Shown here: positions 51,767-60,886 of the stretch, piece after piece
How positions within the stretch are numbered: the first letter of the stretch is position 1
How the letters are laid out: each line of letters opens with the position of its first letter
Source of the DNA: Paraburkholderia sp. BL25I1N1
Lineage (GTDB): Bacteria; Pseudomonadota; Gammaproteobacteria; Burkholderiales; Burkholderiaceae
DNA: 64,000 nucleotides
Direction of reading: 5' to 3'
Assembly: GCF_003002025.1 (NCBI RefSeq)
Contig: NZ_PVZB01000021.1
Location: forward strand, 90,168 to 154,167
Notes under the pieces: model-generated
Database searches by the model: none
What the model was told of the DNA's origin: nothing
What the model saw: the letters and a program-made list of their open reading frames with translations, nothing else
Program-made: the position numbers and the translations under genes

Positions 51767-53178
51767 ATCATCCCGTGCCGCCGGCCCCGCTGCGCCGACC
51801 GTTTCCCGCCGAGTTGCTGAACGCGCTCAAAGCCGTCTTTGCCGATCGCGTGTCCGTATCCGAAGCCGTGCGCACCCATCATGGCCGCGACGAATCGCCG
51901 TTCGACCCGCAACTGCCAGACGCCGTCGTCTTCGCGCGTACAACCGAAGACGTGCAAACGGTCGTCAAACTGTGCGGCCAGTACAACGTGCCGATCATCC
52001 CTTACGGCAACGGTTCGTCGCTCGAAGGGCATCTGCTCGCCGTGCAAGGCGGCGTCTCGATCGATCTGTCGGAAATGAACCGGGTGTTGTCGATCAACGC
52101 CGAAGACCTGACCGTCACCGTCGAGCCCGGCATCTCGCGCAAGCAGTTGAACGAAGCATTGCGCGACACCGGCCTGTTCTTCCCGATCGACCCGGGCGCG
52201 GACGCGAGCATCGGCGGCATGTCGGCCACGCGTGCGTCGGGCACCAACGCCGTGCGTTACGGCACAATGCGCGAGAACGTGCTTGGGCTGACCGTGGTGC
52301 TGGCCGACGGCCGCGTGATCAAAACCGGTACACGCGCTCGCAAATCGTCCGCGGGTTACGACCTCACGCGCATGTTCGTCGGCTCGGAAGGCACGCTCGG
52401 CGTGATCACGGAAATCACCGTGCGCCTGTATCCGCAACCCGAAGCGGTGTCGGCGGCGGTGTGCGCGTTCCCGTCCATGGGCGCCGCGGTGCGCGCGGTG
52501 ATTGAAACGATCCAGATGGGTGTACCGGTTGCGCGCGTCGAGTTCGTCGATTCACTCGCCATCCGTTCGATCAATCGTCATTCGAATCTGACGCTGCGTG
52601 AAGCGCCCACGCTGTTCTTCGAATTCCATGGCACCGAGGCCGGCGTGAAAGAGCAAGCGGAACTGGTCCAGGAAATCGCCGCGCAGAATGCCGGCGAAGG
52701 CTTCGAATGGGCGACCCGTCCGGAAGATCGCAGCCGTCTGTGGAACGCGCGCCACAACGCCTATTTCGCCATGCTGCAACTGAAGCCTGGCTGCCGCGCG
52801 GTCACCACCGACGTCTGCGTGCCGATCTCGCGCCTCGCGGAATGCGTGGAGGAAACGGAACAGGATCTGAAAGCGTCGCCGCTGCCCTGCCCGATCGTCG
52901 GCCATGTGGGCGACGGCAACTTCCACGTCGCGATCCTGATCGATCCCAACAAGCCGGAAGAACTCGTCGAAGCCGAACGTCTGAACCATCGTATCGTGCA
53001 GCGCGCGCTGCGCATGGACGGCACCTGCACGGGCGAGCATGGCGTCGGCCTGCACAAGATGGGCTTCCTGCTCGAAGAGCACGGTGAAGTCGCGGTCGAT
53101 ACCATGCGCTCCATCAAACACGCACTCGATCCGCGCAATCTGATGAACCCGGGCAAGATCTTCACCTGGGCAGCATGA
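51763..53178 (+). CDS. FAD-binding D-lactate/2-hydroxyacid dehydrogenase
   Basis: 471-aa flavoprotein of the GlcD/LDHD family, oxidising a D-2-hydroxyacid and passing electrons to cytochrome or quinone. The N-terminal FAD PCMH domain has PIIPYGNGSSLEGHLLAVQGGVSIDL and DPGADASIGGMSATRASGTNAVRYG. The C-terminal metal site appears as VGHVGDGNFHVAILIDP and CTGEHGVGLHKMGFL. Start is GTG 51763 with TAGGAGA upstream. Substrate (D-lactate versus other) cannot be told. Directly precedes glcDEF, which encodes a related enzyme, so this may be an ancient duplication. Confidence 0.9.
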   Translation: MNHPVPPAPLRRPFPAELLNALKAVFADRVSVSEAVRTHHGRDESPFDPQLPDAVVFARTTEDVQTVVKLCGQYNVPIIPYGNGSSLEGHLLAVQGGVSIDLSEMNRVLSINAEDLTVTVEPGISRKQLNEALRDTGLFFPIDPGADASIGGMSATRASGTNAVRYGTMRENVLGLTVVLADGRVIKTGTRARKSSAGYDLTRMFVGSEGTLGVITEITVRLYPQPEAVSAAVCAFPSMGAAVRAVIETIQMGVPVARVEFVDSLAIRSINRHSNLTLREAPTLFFEFHGTEAGVKEQAELVQEIAAQNAGEGFEWATRPEDRSRLWNARHNAYFAMLQLKPGCRAVTTDVCVPISRLAECVEETEQDLKASPLPCPIVGHVGDGNFHVAILIDPNKPEELVEAERLNHRIVQRALRMDGTCTGEHGVGLHKMGFLLEEHGEVAVDTMRSIKHALDPRNLMNPGKIFTWAA

Positions 53179-53249
53179 CGCGTATTTAGGCGCGGCGACG
53201 CTAGAAAGCCAGCCGCGTGGGACTTGAAGGGCACGAGGAGACAAGTCAC

Positions 53250-54743
53250 ATGAACGCACCCGCTGAACTGACGGCCGAAGTACTCGCCCAGCGCCAGCGC
53301 GAAGTCGTGCAGGCGTTGATGGCTGTACTGCCGACCCATTGTCTGCTGTTTCGCGAAGAAGACACCGTCGCCTATGAATGCGACGGCCTCGCTGCTTACC
53401 GGCGTCTGCCGCTTGCGGTCGCGTTGCCGGAGACGGAATCGCAGGTGCAGCGCATCGTGCAGATCTGCCACCGTCTCGACGTGCCGATCGTGCCGCGCGG
53501 CGCGGGCACGGGGCTGTCCGGCGGCGCCATGCCGATCCGTCACGGCGTGGTGGTATCGCTCGCGCGCTTTCGCAAGATCGTCGAAGTCGATTCCTACGCG
53601 CGGACCGCCACGGTGCAACCGGGCGTGCGCAACCTGTCTATCTCGGAAGCCGCCGCACCTTACGGTCTGTATTACGCGCCGGACCCGTCGTCGCAGATCG
53701 CCTGCACGATCGGCGGCAATGTCTCGGAGAATTCCGGCGGCGTTCACTGCCTCAAATACGGTCTCACGGTGCATAACGTGCTGCGCGTGCGCGCCGTCAC
53801 CATGGAAGGCGAGATCGTCGAGTTCGGCTCGCTCGCGCCCGACGCGCCCGGTCTTGATCTGCTAGCCGTGCTGATCGGCAGCGAAGGCATGTTTGCGATC
53901 GTCACCGAAGTCACGGTCAAGCTGATCCCGAAGCCGCAAACAGCGCAGGTCATCATGGCCAGTTTCGACGACGTCGTGAAAGGCGGCGACGCGGTCGCCG
54001 GCATCATTGCGGCGGGCATCATCCCTGCCGGTCTGGAGATGATGGACAAGCCGGCCACGCGCGCCGTCGAGGAATTTGTCCACGCGGGCTACGACCTCGA
54101 CGCGGCGGCGATCCTGCTGTGCGAATCGGACGGCACGCCCGAAGAAGTCGCGGATGAAATCGTGCGCATGACCGCTGTGCTGCGTGAGCAGGGCGCCACC
54201 CGCATCCAGATTTCCCGCTCGGAGAACGAACGGCTGCGCTTCTGGTCGGGGCGCAAGAACGCATTCCCGGCCGCCGGCCGCATTTCACCCGACTATTACT
54301 GCATGGACGGCACCGTGCCGCGCCGCAGTATCGGGCCGCTGCTGGCGCGCATCGAGGCGATGGAGAAGACCTACAACCTGCGCTGCATCAACGTCTTCCA
54401 CGCGGGAGACGGCAACATGCATCCGCTGATCCTGTTCAACGGCAACGACCTGGACGAGTGGCACCGGGCGGAAGCGTTCGGTTCCGACATCCTCGAAGCG
54501 TGCGTCGAACTGGGCGGCACGGTGACCGGCGAGCACGGTGTGGGCATCGAGAAGATCAATTCGATGTGCGTGCAGTTTTCGCCGGAAGAGCGGGATACCT
54601 TCCACGCGGTCAAGCGAGCCTTCGACGCACCCGGCCTGCTCAACCCCGACAAAGGTATTCCCACGCGAGCGCGTTGCGCCGAGTACGGCAAGATGCATGT
54701 GCGTGGCGGCTTGCTGCCGCATCCGGAGCTGCCGCGGTTCTAA
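53250..54743 (+). CDS. glcD: Glycolate oxidase subunit GlcD
   Basis: 497-aa FAD subunit of glycolate oxidase, converting glycolate to glyoxylate. PCMH signature PIVPRGAGTGLSGGAMPIRHGVVVSL, then DPSSQIACTIGGNVSENSGGVHCLKYG, and C-terminal NVFHAGDGNMHPLILFN and GGTVTGEHGVGIEKI. ATG 53250 follows ACGAGGAGA. It is the first of glcD-glcE-glcF. The complex is membrane-associated and feeds electrons to the respiratory chain, letting the cell use glycolate. Confidence 0.95.
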   Translation: MNAPAELTAEVLAQRQREVVQALMAVLPTHCLLFREEDTVAYECDGLAAYRRLPLAVALPETESQVQRIVQICHRLDVPIVPRGAGTGLSGGAMPIRHGVVVSLARFRKIVEVDSYARTATVQPGVRNLSISEAAAPYGLYYAPDPSSQIACTIGGNVSENSGGVHCLKYGLTVHNVLRVRAVTMEGEIVEFGSLAPDAPGLDLLAVLIGSEGMFAIVTEVTVKLIPKPQTAQVIMASFDDVVKGGDAVAGIIAAGIIPAGLEMMDKPATRAVEEFVHAGYDLDAAAILLCESDGTPEEVADEIVRMTAVLREQGATRIQISRSENERLRFWSGRKNAFPAAGRISPDYYCMDGTVPRRSIGPLLARIEAMEKTYNLRCINVFHAGDGNMHPLILFNGNDLDEWHRAEAFGSDILEACVELGGTVTGEHGVGIEKINSMCVQFSPEERDTFHAVKRAFDAPGLLNPDKGIPTRARCAEYGKMHVRGGLLPHPELPRF

Positions 54744-54894
54744 CGCAGTACAGGTTCCGCCCACGCATCGCGCATAAGCCGCGTGGGCGCCGTTTTTCCT
54801 GCTCTCACCCTGATTACCCGATGCGGGTCCGCTCCTGGTTGCCAGCCAGCCCCTGCCCGGTACAATCAAACGAAACACAACGAAGCAGGACACC

Positions 54895-55983
54895 ATGGAA
54901 GAGGACGACATCGTCGCCGTGTGGTCGGAGCGTGTGCGTTCGGCCAGCGCCGAGGGGCGCGCGTTGCGCATCCGTGGCGGCGGCACCAAAGACTGGTACG
55001 GTCAGACGCTGGAAGGTGACATCCTCGACACGCGCGCTTATCGCGGCATCATTGCGTACGATCCGGCGGAGCTGGTCATCACCGCGCGCGCGGGCACGCC
55101 CCTGCTGGAGATCGAGGCCGCGCTCGCCGAACATCATCAGATGCTCGCCTTCGAACCGCCGCACTTCGGGGCGCAGGCCACCTTCGGCGGCTGCATCGCG
55201 GCGGGCATCGCCGGTCCGCGCCGGCCGTCGGCTGGCGCGGCGCGCGACTTCGTGCTCGGCGCGGTGATCATGAACGGCCAGGGCCAGAAGCTGCATTTCG
55301 GCGGCCAGGTGGTGAAGAACGTCGCCGGCTATGACGTCTCGCGCCTGATGGCCGGCTCGCTCGGCACGCTGGGATTGATCCTCGAACTGTCGATCAAGGT
55401 ACTGCCGCTGCCGCAGGCCGAAGCCACGCTCAAATTCGACATGAACGGCACCGACGCAGTCCGTAAGCTCAACGAATGGGGCGGCCGCCCGCTGCCGATT
55501 ACCGCGAGCGCATGGCGTCATGGCACGCTGGTCTTGCGCCTTGCCGGCGCCGAGGCCGCGGTCAAGTCGGCGAAAATGGCGCTCGGCGGCGAGGTGGTCG
55601 ATGCCGTCGAAGCCGAACGCTTCTGGGCCGGCCTGCGCGAACAGACCGACTCGTTCTTCGCCGCCATCCCGCCGCGGTCCGCGCTGTGGCGTCTTGCCCT
55701 GCCTTCAATTACGGAGCCGTTGCAACTGCCCGGCGCGCAACTCATGGAATGGGGCGGCGGCCAGCGCTGGTGGATCACCGACACCGACGCGCAAACCGTG
55801 CGCATCAGCGCCAAACAGGCCGGCGGCCACGCCACGATCTTCCGCACCGGCCATGGCTACGATCGCGGCGCCGGCGTGTTCACCCCGCTTCCCGCGCCGC
55901 TGATGAAAATCCATCGCGGCCTGAAAACCGCTTTCGACCCGGCCCGCATCTTCAATCGCGGCCGTCTCTACCCCGACTTCTGA
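54895..55983 (+). CDS. glcE: Glycolate oxidase subunit GlcE
   Basis: 362-aa FAD-binding subunit, a shortened GlcD relative. The FAD part is seen in LRIRGGGTKDWYG, ELVITARAGTPLLEIEAALAEHHQMLAFEPP and FGGQVVKNVAGYDVSRLMAGSLGTLGLI. It lacks the long metal-binding C-terminus of GlcD and ends in PARIFNRGRLYPDF. A TACAAT box at 54861-54866 upstream of the ATG suggests an internal promoter in the 151-base glcD-glcE spacer. glcF follows after 8 bases. Confidence 0.94.
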   Translation: MEEDDIVAVWSERVRSASAEGRALRIRGGGTKDWYGQTLEGDILDTRAYRGIIAYDPAELVITARAGTPLLEIEAALAEHHQMLAFEPPHFGAQATFGGCIAAGIAGPRRPSAGAARDFVLGAVIMNGQGQKLHFGGQVVKNVAGYDVSRLMAGSLGTLGLILELSIKVLPLPQAEATLKFDMNGTDAVRKLNEWGGRPLPITASAWRHGTLVLRLAGAEAAVKSAKMALGGEVVDAVEAERFWAGLREQTDSFFAAIPPRSALWRLALPSITEPLQLPGAQLMEWGGGQRWWITDTDAQTVRISAKQAGGHATIFRTGHGYDRGAGVFTPLPAPLMKIHRGLKTAFDPARIFNRGRLYPDF

Positions 55984-55991
55984 GCGACGCG

Positions 55992-57218
55992 ATGCAAACC
56001 AACCTCGCGGACTTCATTCGCAACACGCCCGATGGCGACGAAGCCGACGGCATCCTGCGCAATTGCGTGCATTGCGGTTTCTGCACGGCCACCTGCCCGA
56101 CCTATCAGATACTCGGCGACGAACTCGACGGCCCACGCGGACGCATCTATCTGATCAAGCAGATGGTCGAAGGCGCGCCGGTCACGCGCAGCACGCAAGT
56201 CCATCTCGACCGCTGCCTGACCTGCCGCAATTGCGAATCGACCTGCCCATCCGGCGTGCAATATGGCCGGCTGGTGGAAATCGGCCGCAAGCTCACTGAA
56301 GAGAAAGTCACGCGCCCGCTCGGTCAACGGCTGGTGCGCCGGATGCTCGCGAGCTTCGTGCCGAACAGCGCGCTGTTCACACCGACCATGCGGATCGGCC
56401 AGCATTTTCGCCCGTTGCTGCCCAAGAAGCTGCGCGACAAGGTGCCCGCGCGGCAGCGTCCGCTCGAATGGCCGACGGCAAAACATCCGCGCAAGATGCT
56501 GATGCTGGCCGGTTGCGTGCAACCGTCGATGATGCCGAACGTGAACATCGCCACCGCGCGCGTATTCGACGCGCTCGGCGTGGAAACGCTGATCGCGCCG
56601 GATGCCGGCTGCTGCGGCGCGATCCGTCTGCATCTGGGCTACAACGACGAGGCGCTCGACGACCTGCGCGCCAACATCGACGCATGGTGGCCCTACGTCG
56701 AACAGGGCGTGGAAGCGATCGTGATGAACGCGTCCGGCTGCGGCGCGACGGTCAAGGAATACGCGCACCTGTTGCGGCACGATCCGGCCTATGCGGAAAA
56801 GGCCCGCCGCGTGGTGGAATTGACGCGCGACGTGGCGGAGATCCTGCCGGAGTTCGAAGAAGCTTTGGTCTCGGTCACGCGCCGCCGCTCGGTTCATACG
56901 GTGGCGTTTCATCCGCCCTGCACGTTGCAGCATGGCCAGCAGATTCGCGGCAAGGTCGAGCATTTGCTGACCGCACTGGGCGTCGAGGTGCGTCTGCCCG
57001 CCGACAGTCACCTGTGCTGCGGCTCGGCCGGCACCTACTCGCTGACGCAACCGAAGCTCTCGTACGCGCTGCGCGATCAGAAGCTTGATCGGCTGCAGGC
57101 GCAGGAGCCGCAGGTGATCGTGTCGGCGAACGTCGGCTGCATTGCGCATCTGCAAAGCGGCACGTCGACGCCGGTCGCGCATTGGATCGAACTGGTCGAG
57201 CACATGCTGTCCGTATAA
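55992..57218 (+). CDS. glcF: Glycolate oxidase iron-sulfur subunit GlcF
   Basis: 408-aa iron-sulfur electron-transfer subunit. Two ferredoxin-like 4Fe-4S motifs near the N-terminus: CVHCGFCTATCP (about 22-33) and CLTCRNCESTCP (about 73-84). Two CCG domains follow (CCGAIRLHL and CCGSAGTYSL), with HPPCTLQHGQQ. ATG 55992 chosen. It completes the glcDEF operon; its stop overlaps a TATAAT box for yggS. Confidence 0.96.
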   Translation: MQTNLADFIRNTPDGDEADGILRNCVHCGFCTATCPTYQILGDELDGPRGRIYLIKQMVEGAPVTRSTQVHLDRCLTCRNCESTCPSGVQYGRLVEIGRKLTEEKVTRPLGQRLVRRMLASFVPNSALFTPTMRIGQHFRPLLPKKLRDKVPARQRPLEWPTAKHPRKMLMLAGCVQPSMMPNVNIATARVFDALGVETLIAPDAGCCGAIRLHLGYNDEALDDLRANIDAWWPYVEQGVEAIVMNASGCGATVKEYAHLLRHDPAYAEKARRVVELTRDVAEILPEFEEALVSVTRRRSVHTVAFHPPCTLQHGQQIRGKVEHLLTALGVEVRLPADSHLCCGSAGTYSLTQPKLSYALRDQKLDRLQAQEPQVIVSANVGCIAHLQSGTSTPVAHWIELVEHMLSV

Positions 57219-57255
57219 TCGGGTAATCGACTTTCGCTGGACTTCCAGTTCCGAC

Positions 57256-57954
57256 ATGCCCGATCTGATTCACAACCTCGAGGCGGTGCAGCAGCGCATC
57301 GCCATGGCCGCCCACGTGGCCGGACGCGATACGCGCTCGGTCCATCTGCTCGCGGTCTCCAAGACCTTCCCCGCCGAAGACGTGCGCGCCGCCTACGCGG
57401 CGGGCCAGCGCGCCTTCGGTGAAAACTACGTGCAGGAAGCGCTTACCAAGATCGAGACGCTCGCCGATCTGCGCGCCACGCTCGAGTGGCATTTCATCGG
57501 CCCATTGCAATCGAACAAGACGCGGCCGGTCGCCGAGCAGTTCGATTGGGTGCATTCGGTGGATCGGTTGAAGATCGCGCAGCGGCTCTCGGAGCAGCGG
57601 CCGGACAATCTGCCGCCGCTCAACGTCTGCCTGCAGGTCAACATCAGCGGCGAGGCGTCGAAGAGCGGTGTGAGCATTCCCGAAGCGGTGGAAGTCGCGC
57701 AGGCGATCGCCGCGCTGCCGAAGCTGAATTTGCGCGGCCTGATGGCGATTCCCGAACCGGCCGGCGGCATCGACGAACAGCGTGTGCCGCATCGGCATTT
57801 ACGCGAACTGTTCGAGCGTCTGTGCAACGACGGTCTCGAACTCGACACGCTGTCCATGGGCATGTCGAGCGATCTGGAGGCTGCCGTGCTGGAAGGCGCG
57901 ACGATCGTGCGCGTCGGCACCGCCATCTTCGGCGCGCGAGATTACTCTAACTGA
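57256..57954 (+). CDS. yggS: PLP homeostasis protein YggS (PROSC family)
   Basis: 232-aa alanine-racemase-fold protein that binds pyridoxal phosphate without known catalysis and keeps PLP balance. The PLP lysine is in LLAVSKTFP (about residue 37), with FGENYVQEAL, WHFIGPLQSNK, SGEASKSGV and the terminal LSMGMSSDLEAAV and VRVGTAIFG. ATG 57256. A TATAAT at 57214-57219 suggests its own promoter. proC follows, the standard pairing. Confidence 0.96.
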   Translation: MPDLIHNLEAVQQRIAMAAHVAGRDTRSVHLLAVSKTFPAEDVRAAYAAGQRAFGENYVQEALTKIETLADLRATLEWHFIGPLQSNKTRPVAEQFDWVHSVDRLKIAQRLSEQRPDNLPPLNVCLQVNISGEASKSGVSIPEAVEVAQAIAALPKLNLRGLMAIPEPAGGIDEQRVPHRHLRELFERLCNDGLELDTLSMGMSSDLEAAVLEGATIVRVGTAIFGARDYSN

Positions 57955-58017
57955 CCTTATCGAGCCTTTCAGGCTCCTTGGGCTCTTCACGGCACTCGGC
58001 ACTTCATTCGGAACATC

Positions 58018-58833
58018 ATGAAAATTGCTTTTATCGGCGGTGGCAACATGGCCGCCGCGTTGATCGGCGGCCTCATCAAGCGTGGCGTCGCGCCCGCTGA
58101 CCTCTACGCAATCGACCCCAACGAAGACGCGCGCAAGCGCAATGAGCAGCAATTCGGCATCAAGACCGGCGCCGCCGCGGATGCCACGCTCGCCGCGTAC
58201 GACGCCGTCGTGCTGGCGGTGAAACCGCAGATCCTGAAGAGCGTCGCCGAGGCGGTGGCGCCGCATCTGCATGCGTCGCAACTGGCCGTGAGCATCGTCG
58301 CCGGCATTCGCATGGACGACATGTCGCGCTGGCTGAATGGGCACCACCGTATCGTGCGTGTCATGCCGAATACGCCGGCGCTAATCGGCATGGGCGTGAC
58401 GGGGCTGGTCGCGACCGGCAGCGTCGACGAAGCGGGCCGCGCGCTCGCGTCGCAAGTGCTGGGCGCGGTCGGCGAAACCGTCTGGTTCGACGACGAAGCG
58501 AAGATCGACGCCGTCACCGCGATCTCGGGCAGCGGGCCGGCCTACGTGTTTTATTTCATCGAGGCGTTGCAGGAAGCCGCGCGCCAACTCGGCATGGATG
58601 AAGCGCAAGGCCGCGCGCTGGCGGTGGCGACCTTCACCGGCGCGGCGCAACTGGCGGCGAATTCCGACGAGCCGCCGAGTGTGTTGCGCGAACGCGTGAC
58701 GTCCAAAGGCGGGACGACGGCGGCGGCGCTGGCGTCGTTCGAGGCGAGCGGCGTTAAGGATGCGATCGTGCGCGGTGCGCTTGCCGCGGATGCCCGCGCG
58801 AAGGAAATGGGCGACGAGTTCGGCAAGCAGTGA
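58018..58833 (+). CDS. proC: Pyrroline-5-carboxylate reductase
   Basis: Last step of proline synthesis, NAD(P)H-dependent, 271 aa. Rossmann motif IAFIGGGNMAAALIGGL at the start, then VVLAVKPQILKSV, RVMPNTPALIGMGVTGL, AISGSGPAYVFYFIEAL and the P5CR signature near TSKGGTTAAALASFE. ATG 58018. Linked to yggS in the same direction. Confidence 0.97.
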   Translation: MKIAFIGGGNMAAALIGGLIKRGVAPADLYAIDPNEDARKRNEQQFGIKTGAAADATLAAYDAVVLAVKPQILKSVAEAVAPHLHASQLAVSIVAGIRMDDMSRWLNGHHRIVRVMPNTPALIGMGVTGLVATGSVDEAGRALASQVLGAVGETVWFDDEAKIDAVTAISGSGPAYVFYFIEALQEAARQLGMDEAQGRALAVATFTGAAQLAANSDEPPSVLRERVTSKGGTTAAALASFEASGVKDAIVRGALAADARAKEMGDEFGKQ

Positions 58834-58920
58834 GGGTGTTCGGCGGTGCCACGATTCGAACCACAGGTGGCGCCTGCTGAATAGCAGGGCGGAACCGGCC
58901 TCGACGCCACGCGAAAAAAC

Positions 58921-59784
58921 TTAAAACGAGCCCGCCGCGTAATGCGCGGCGATGCCGACAAACAGCGCGCCGCCCAACCAGTTGTTATGCCGGAACGCGG
59001 CAAAGCACGCCATCCGTTCGCGATTGCGAATCAGCGTGTAGTGATAGATCGCGCAGCCGGCGGCCGCCGCCCATCCCAGCCAGTACAGCACGCCGAAGCC
59101 GAGCAGCACGCCGATCCAGACGTAAATCCCCAGCGTCGCCGCGTAGCAGAGCATGATCGCGGCCACGTCGAAGCGGCCGAACGTCAGCGCCGACGTGCGG
59201 ATGCCGATCTTGATGTCGTCGTCGCGGTCGACCATCGCGTATTCGGTGTCGTACGCCACCGACCAGAACACATTGGCCAGCAGCATCACCCACGCGAGCA
59301 GCGGCACGTGGCCCTGAATCGCGGCGAACGCCATCGGAATGCCGAAGCCGAACGCGATCCCTAAATACGCCTGCGGAATCGCAAAAAACCGCTTGGTGAA
59401 CGGATACGAACCGGCGACGAAAAGCGCCGCCACGGACAACTCTTTGGTCAGCGTATTGAGCGGCAGTATCAACAGAAACGCCAGCAACGACAGTGCAGCC
59501 GCCAGCGCCACCGCTTCCCATGCCTTGATCTTGCCCGACGTGATCGGCCGATTCTCCGTGCGCTTCACGTAGCGATCGAAGTCGCGATCCGCGTAGTCGT
59601 TGATCGCGCAACCCGCCGAGCGCATCAGCACCGTGCCCACCGTGAAAATCACCAGCAGCGGCCACGTAGGATGACCGTCGGAAGCAATCCACAGCGCGTT
59701 GAGCGTCGGCCACAGCAGCAGCAGACTGCCGATCGGCTTGTCCATGCGCACGAGGCGCAGATACAGGGGAAGTCGGGCGAACAT
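58921..59784 (-). CDS. ubiA: 4-hydroxybenzoate octaprenyltransferase
   Basis: Membrane prenyltransferase of ubiquinone synthesis, 287 aa with eight to nine hydrophobic segments. The two Asp-rich motifs are NDYADRDFDRYVKRT (about residue 65) and DTEYAMVDRDDDIKIGI (about residue 185). The N-terminus FARLPLYLRLVRMDKPIGSLLLLWPTLNALW is typical. ATG 59784. Convergent with proC and downstream of the dps terminator. Confidence 0.96.
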   Translation of the reverse strand: MFARLPLYLRLVRMDKPIGSLLLLWPTLNALWIASDGHPTWPLLVIFTVGTVLMRSAGCAINDYADRDFDRYVKRTENRPITSGKIKAWEAVALAAALSLLAFLLILPLNTLTKELSVAALFVAGSYPFTKRFFAIPQAYLGIAFGFGIPMAFAAIQGHVPLLAWVMLLANVFWSVAYDTEYAMVDRDDDIKIGIRTSALTFGRFDVAAIMLCYAATLGIYVWIGVLLGFGVLYWLGWAAAAGCAIYHYTLIRNRERMACFAAFRHNNWLGGALFVGIAAHYAAGSF

Positions 59785-59884
59785 GGGCGGATTCTGTGAA
59801 AGTGCGAAGACGGTGCGGCTATTTTACGGGATGCGGACGGCGGGCCGCTTTCGGGCTGGCAAGGCGGACAGAGCCGATGGCGCT

Positions 59885-59921
59885 GAAAAAAACAAAGCCT
59901 CCCGCGCAGGGAGGCTTTGTT
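59885..59921 (-). terminator. Intrinsic terminator after dps
   Basis: Perfect 13-bp stem AACAAAGCCTCCC/GGGAGGCTTTGTT (59891-59921), read leftward and followed by a TTTTTT run. It closes the dps transcript before ubiA. Confidence 0.9.
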
Positions 59922-59930
59922 GGAGTCGCA

Positions 59931-59954
59931 TTCAACTTTAACTTCAACTTCAAC
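59931..59954 (+). repeat. Short tandem hexamer repeat
   Basis: Four hexamers TTCAAC, TTTAAC, TTCAAC, TTCAAC between the dps stop and its terminator. A simple repeat prone to slippage, not in a coding region. Confidence 0.8.
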
Positions 59955-59990
59955 GCCGGCGCCGAAACGAGGCGCCGTGCGTGCAGATAC

Positions 59991-60488
59991 TCAAGCCAGC
60001 ATGGAGCGCAGCATCCACGCGGTCTTTTCGTGCGTTTGCATGCGTTGCGTCAGCAGGTCGGCCGTCGGTTCGTCGTTGGCGGCTTCCGTCGACGGGAAAA
60101 TTGCGCGCGCCGTACGCACGACAGCTTCCTGACCTTCCACCAGTTGACGAATCATTTCTTCGGCGGCCGGCACGCCGTCCGCTTCCGGAATCGACGACAG
60201 CTTGGCGAATTCCTTGTAGCTGCCCGGCGCATGCACACCCAGCGCACGAATCCGTTCAGCGATCGAATCGACCGCCAATGCCAGTTCGTTGTATTGCGTT
60301 TCGAACATGAGGTGCAGCGTGTTGAACATCGGACCCGTCACGTTCCAGTGGAAGTTATGGGTCTTCAAATACAGCGTGTAGGTGTCGGCGAGCAGGCGCG
60401 ACAGACCTTCTGCAATCTTCTTGCGATCTTTGTCGCTGATCCCGATATTGACGTGCTGTACGGCTGCTGTGGCTTCTTTTTTGGCCAT
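59991..60488 (-). CDS. dps: DNA starvation/stationary-phase protection protein Dps
   Basis: Ferritin-like dodecameric protein of 165 aa that stores iron using peroxide and protects DNA. Ferroxidase residues are in TLYLKTHNFHWNVTGPMFNTLHLMFETQYNEL (His and Asp/Glu). ATG 60488 (MAKKEATAAVQHVN) follows AAAGGAG. It belongs to a leftward peroxide-stress block with katA and oxyR, so OxyR control is likely. A CTCGACAG motif occurs twice upstream, 16 bases apart. Confidence 0.95.
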   Translation of the reverse strand: MAKKEATAAVQHVNIGISDKDRKKIAEGLSRLLADTYTLYLKTHNFHWNVTGPMFNTLHLMFETQYNELALAVDSIAERIRALGVHAPGSYKEFAKLSSIPEADGVPAAEEMIRQLVEGQEAVVRTARAIFPSTEAANDEPTADLLTQRMQTHEKTAWMLRSMLA

Positions 60489-60642
60489 GATGACTCCTTT
60501 GAAGAGTGATACGAACCGGTCGGCAAAGTGACGGTCTGCGGATAGCAAACTCGACAGCTCGAACGCTCGACAGTTTAGCCTGGAAAACTGCTGCGTTCGT
60601 ATGACGCGTGGCCACTTGCCGCGTCCACGGCGGCGGCTTCGA

Positions 60643-60801
60643 TCAACCGCCGAGCGCGTATTGCAGAGCCTGCGCGACGATCACGGCCACTCCGCTCGCG
60701 AAGATCGCAAAGCCTACCGCCCTGCGCGCGACCCATGCATGCCGTTGCGCGCTGTGTGCGGCTGACGTGCCGCCTGACATGCTCGTCATCATCTGCATCA
60801 T
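60643..60801 (-). CDS. Hypothetical 52-aa membrane peptide
   Basis: Starts with a Met-rich MMQMMTSMSGG, preceded by an AAGGAG box 7-8 bases upstream. One hydrophobic segment (VGFAIFASGVAVIVAQALQY) ends the protein. I do not recognise it. It lies between katA and dps in the same orientation, so it may be coexpressed under peroxide stress. Confidence 0.6.
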   Translation of the reverse strand: MMQMMTSMSGGTSAAHSAQRHAWVARRAVGFAIFASGVAVIVAQALQYALGG

Positions 60802-60886
60802 GATCGTGCTCCTTCGGTTCGTATCGGTACTAGCGGAACGCAAATGCGCCCGCTCTACTGCATGACTTCAACTGCGCGATTGCTGC

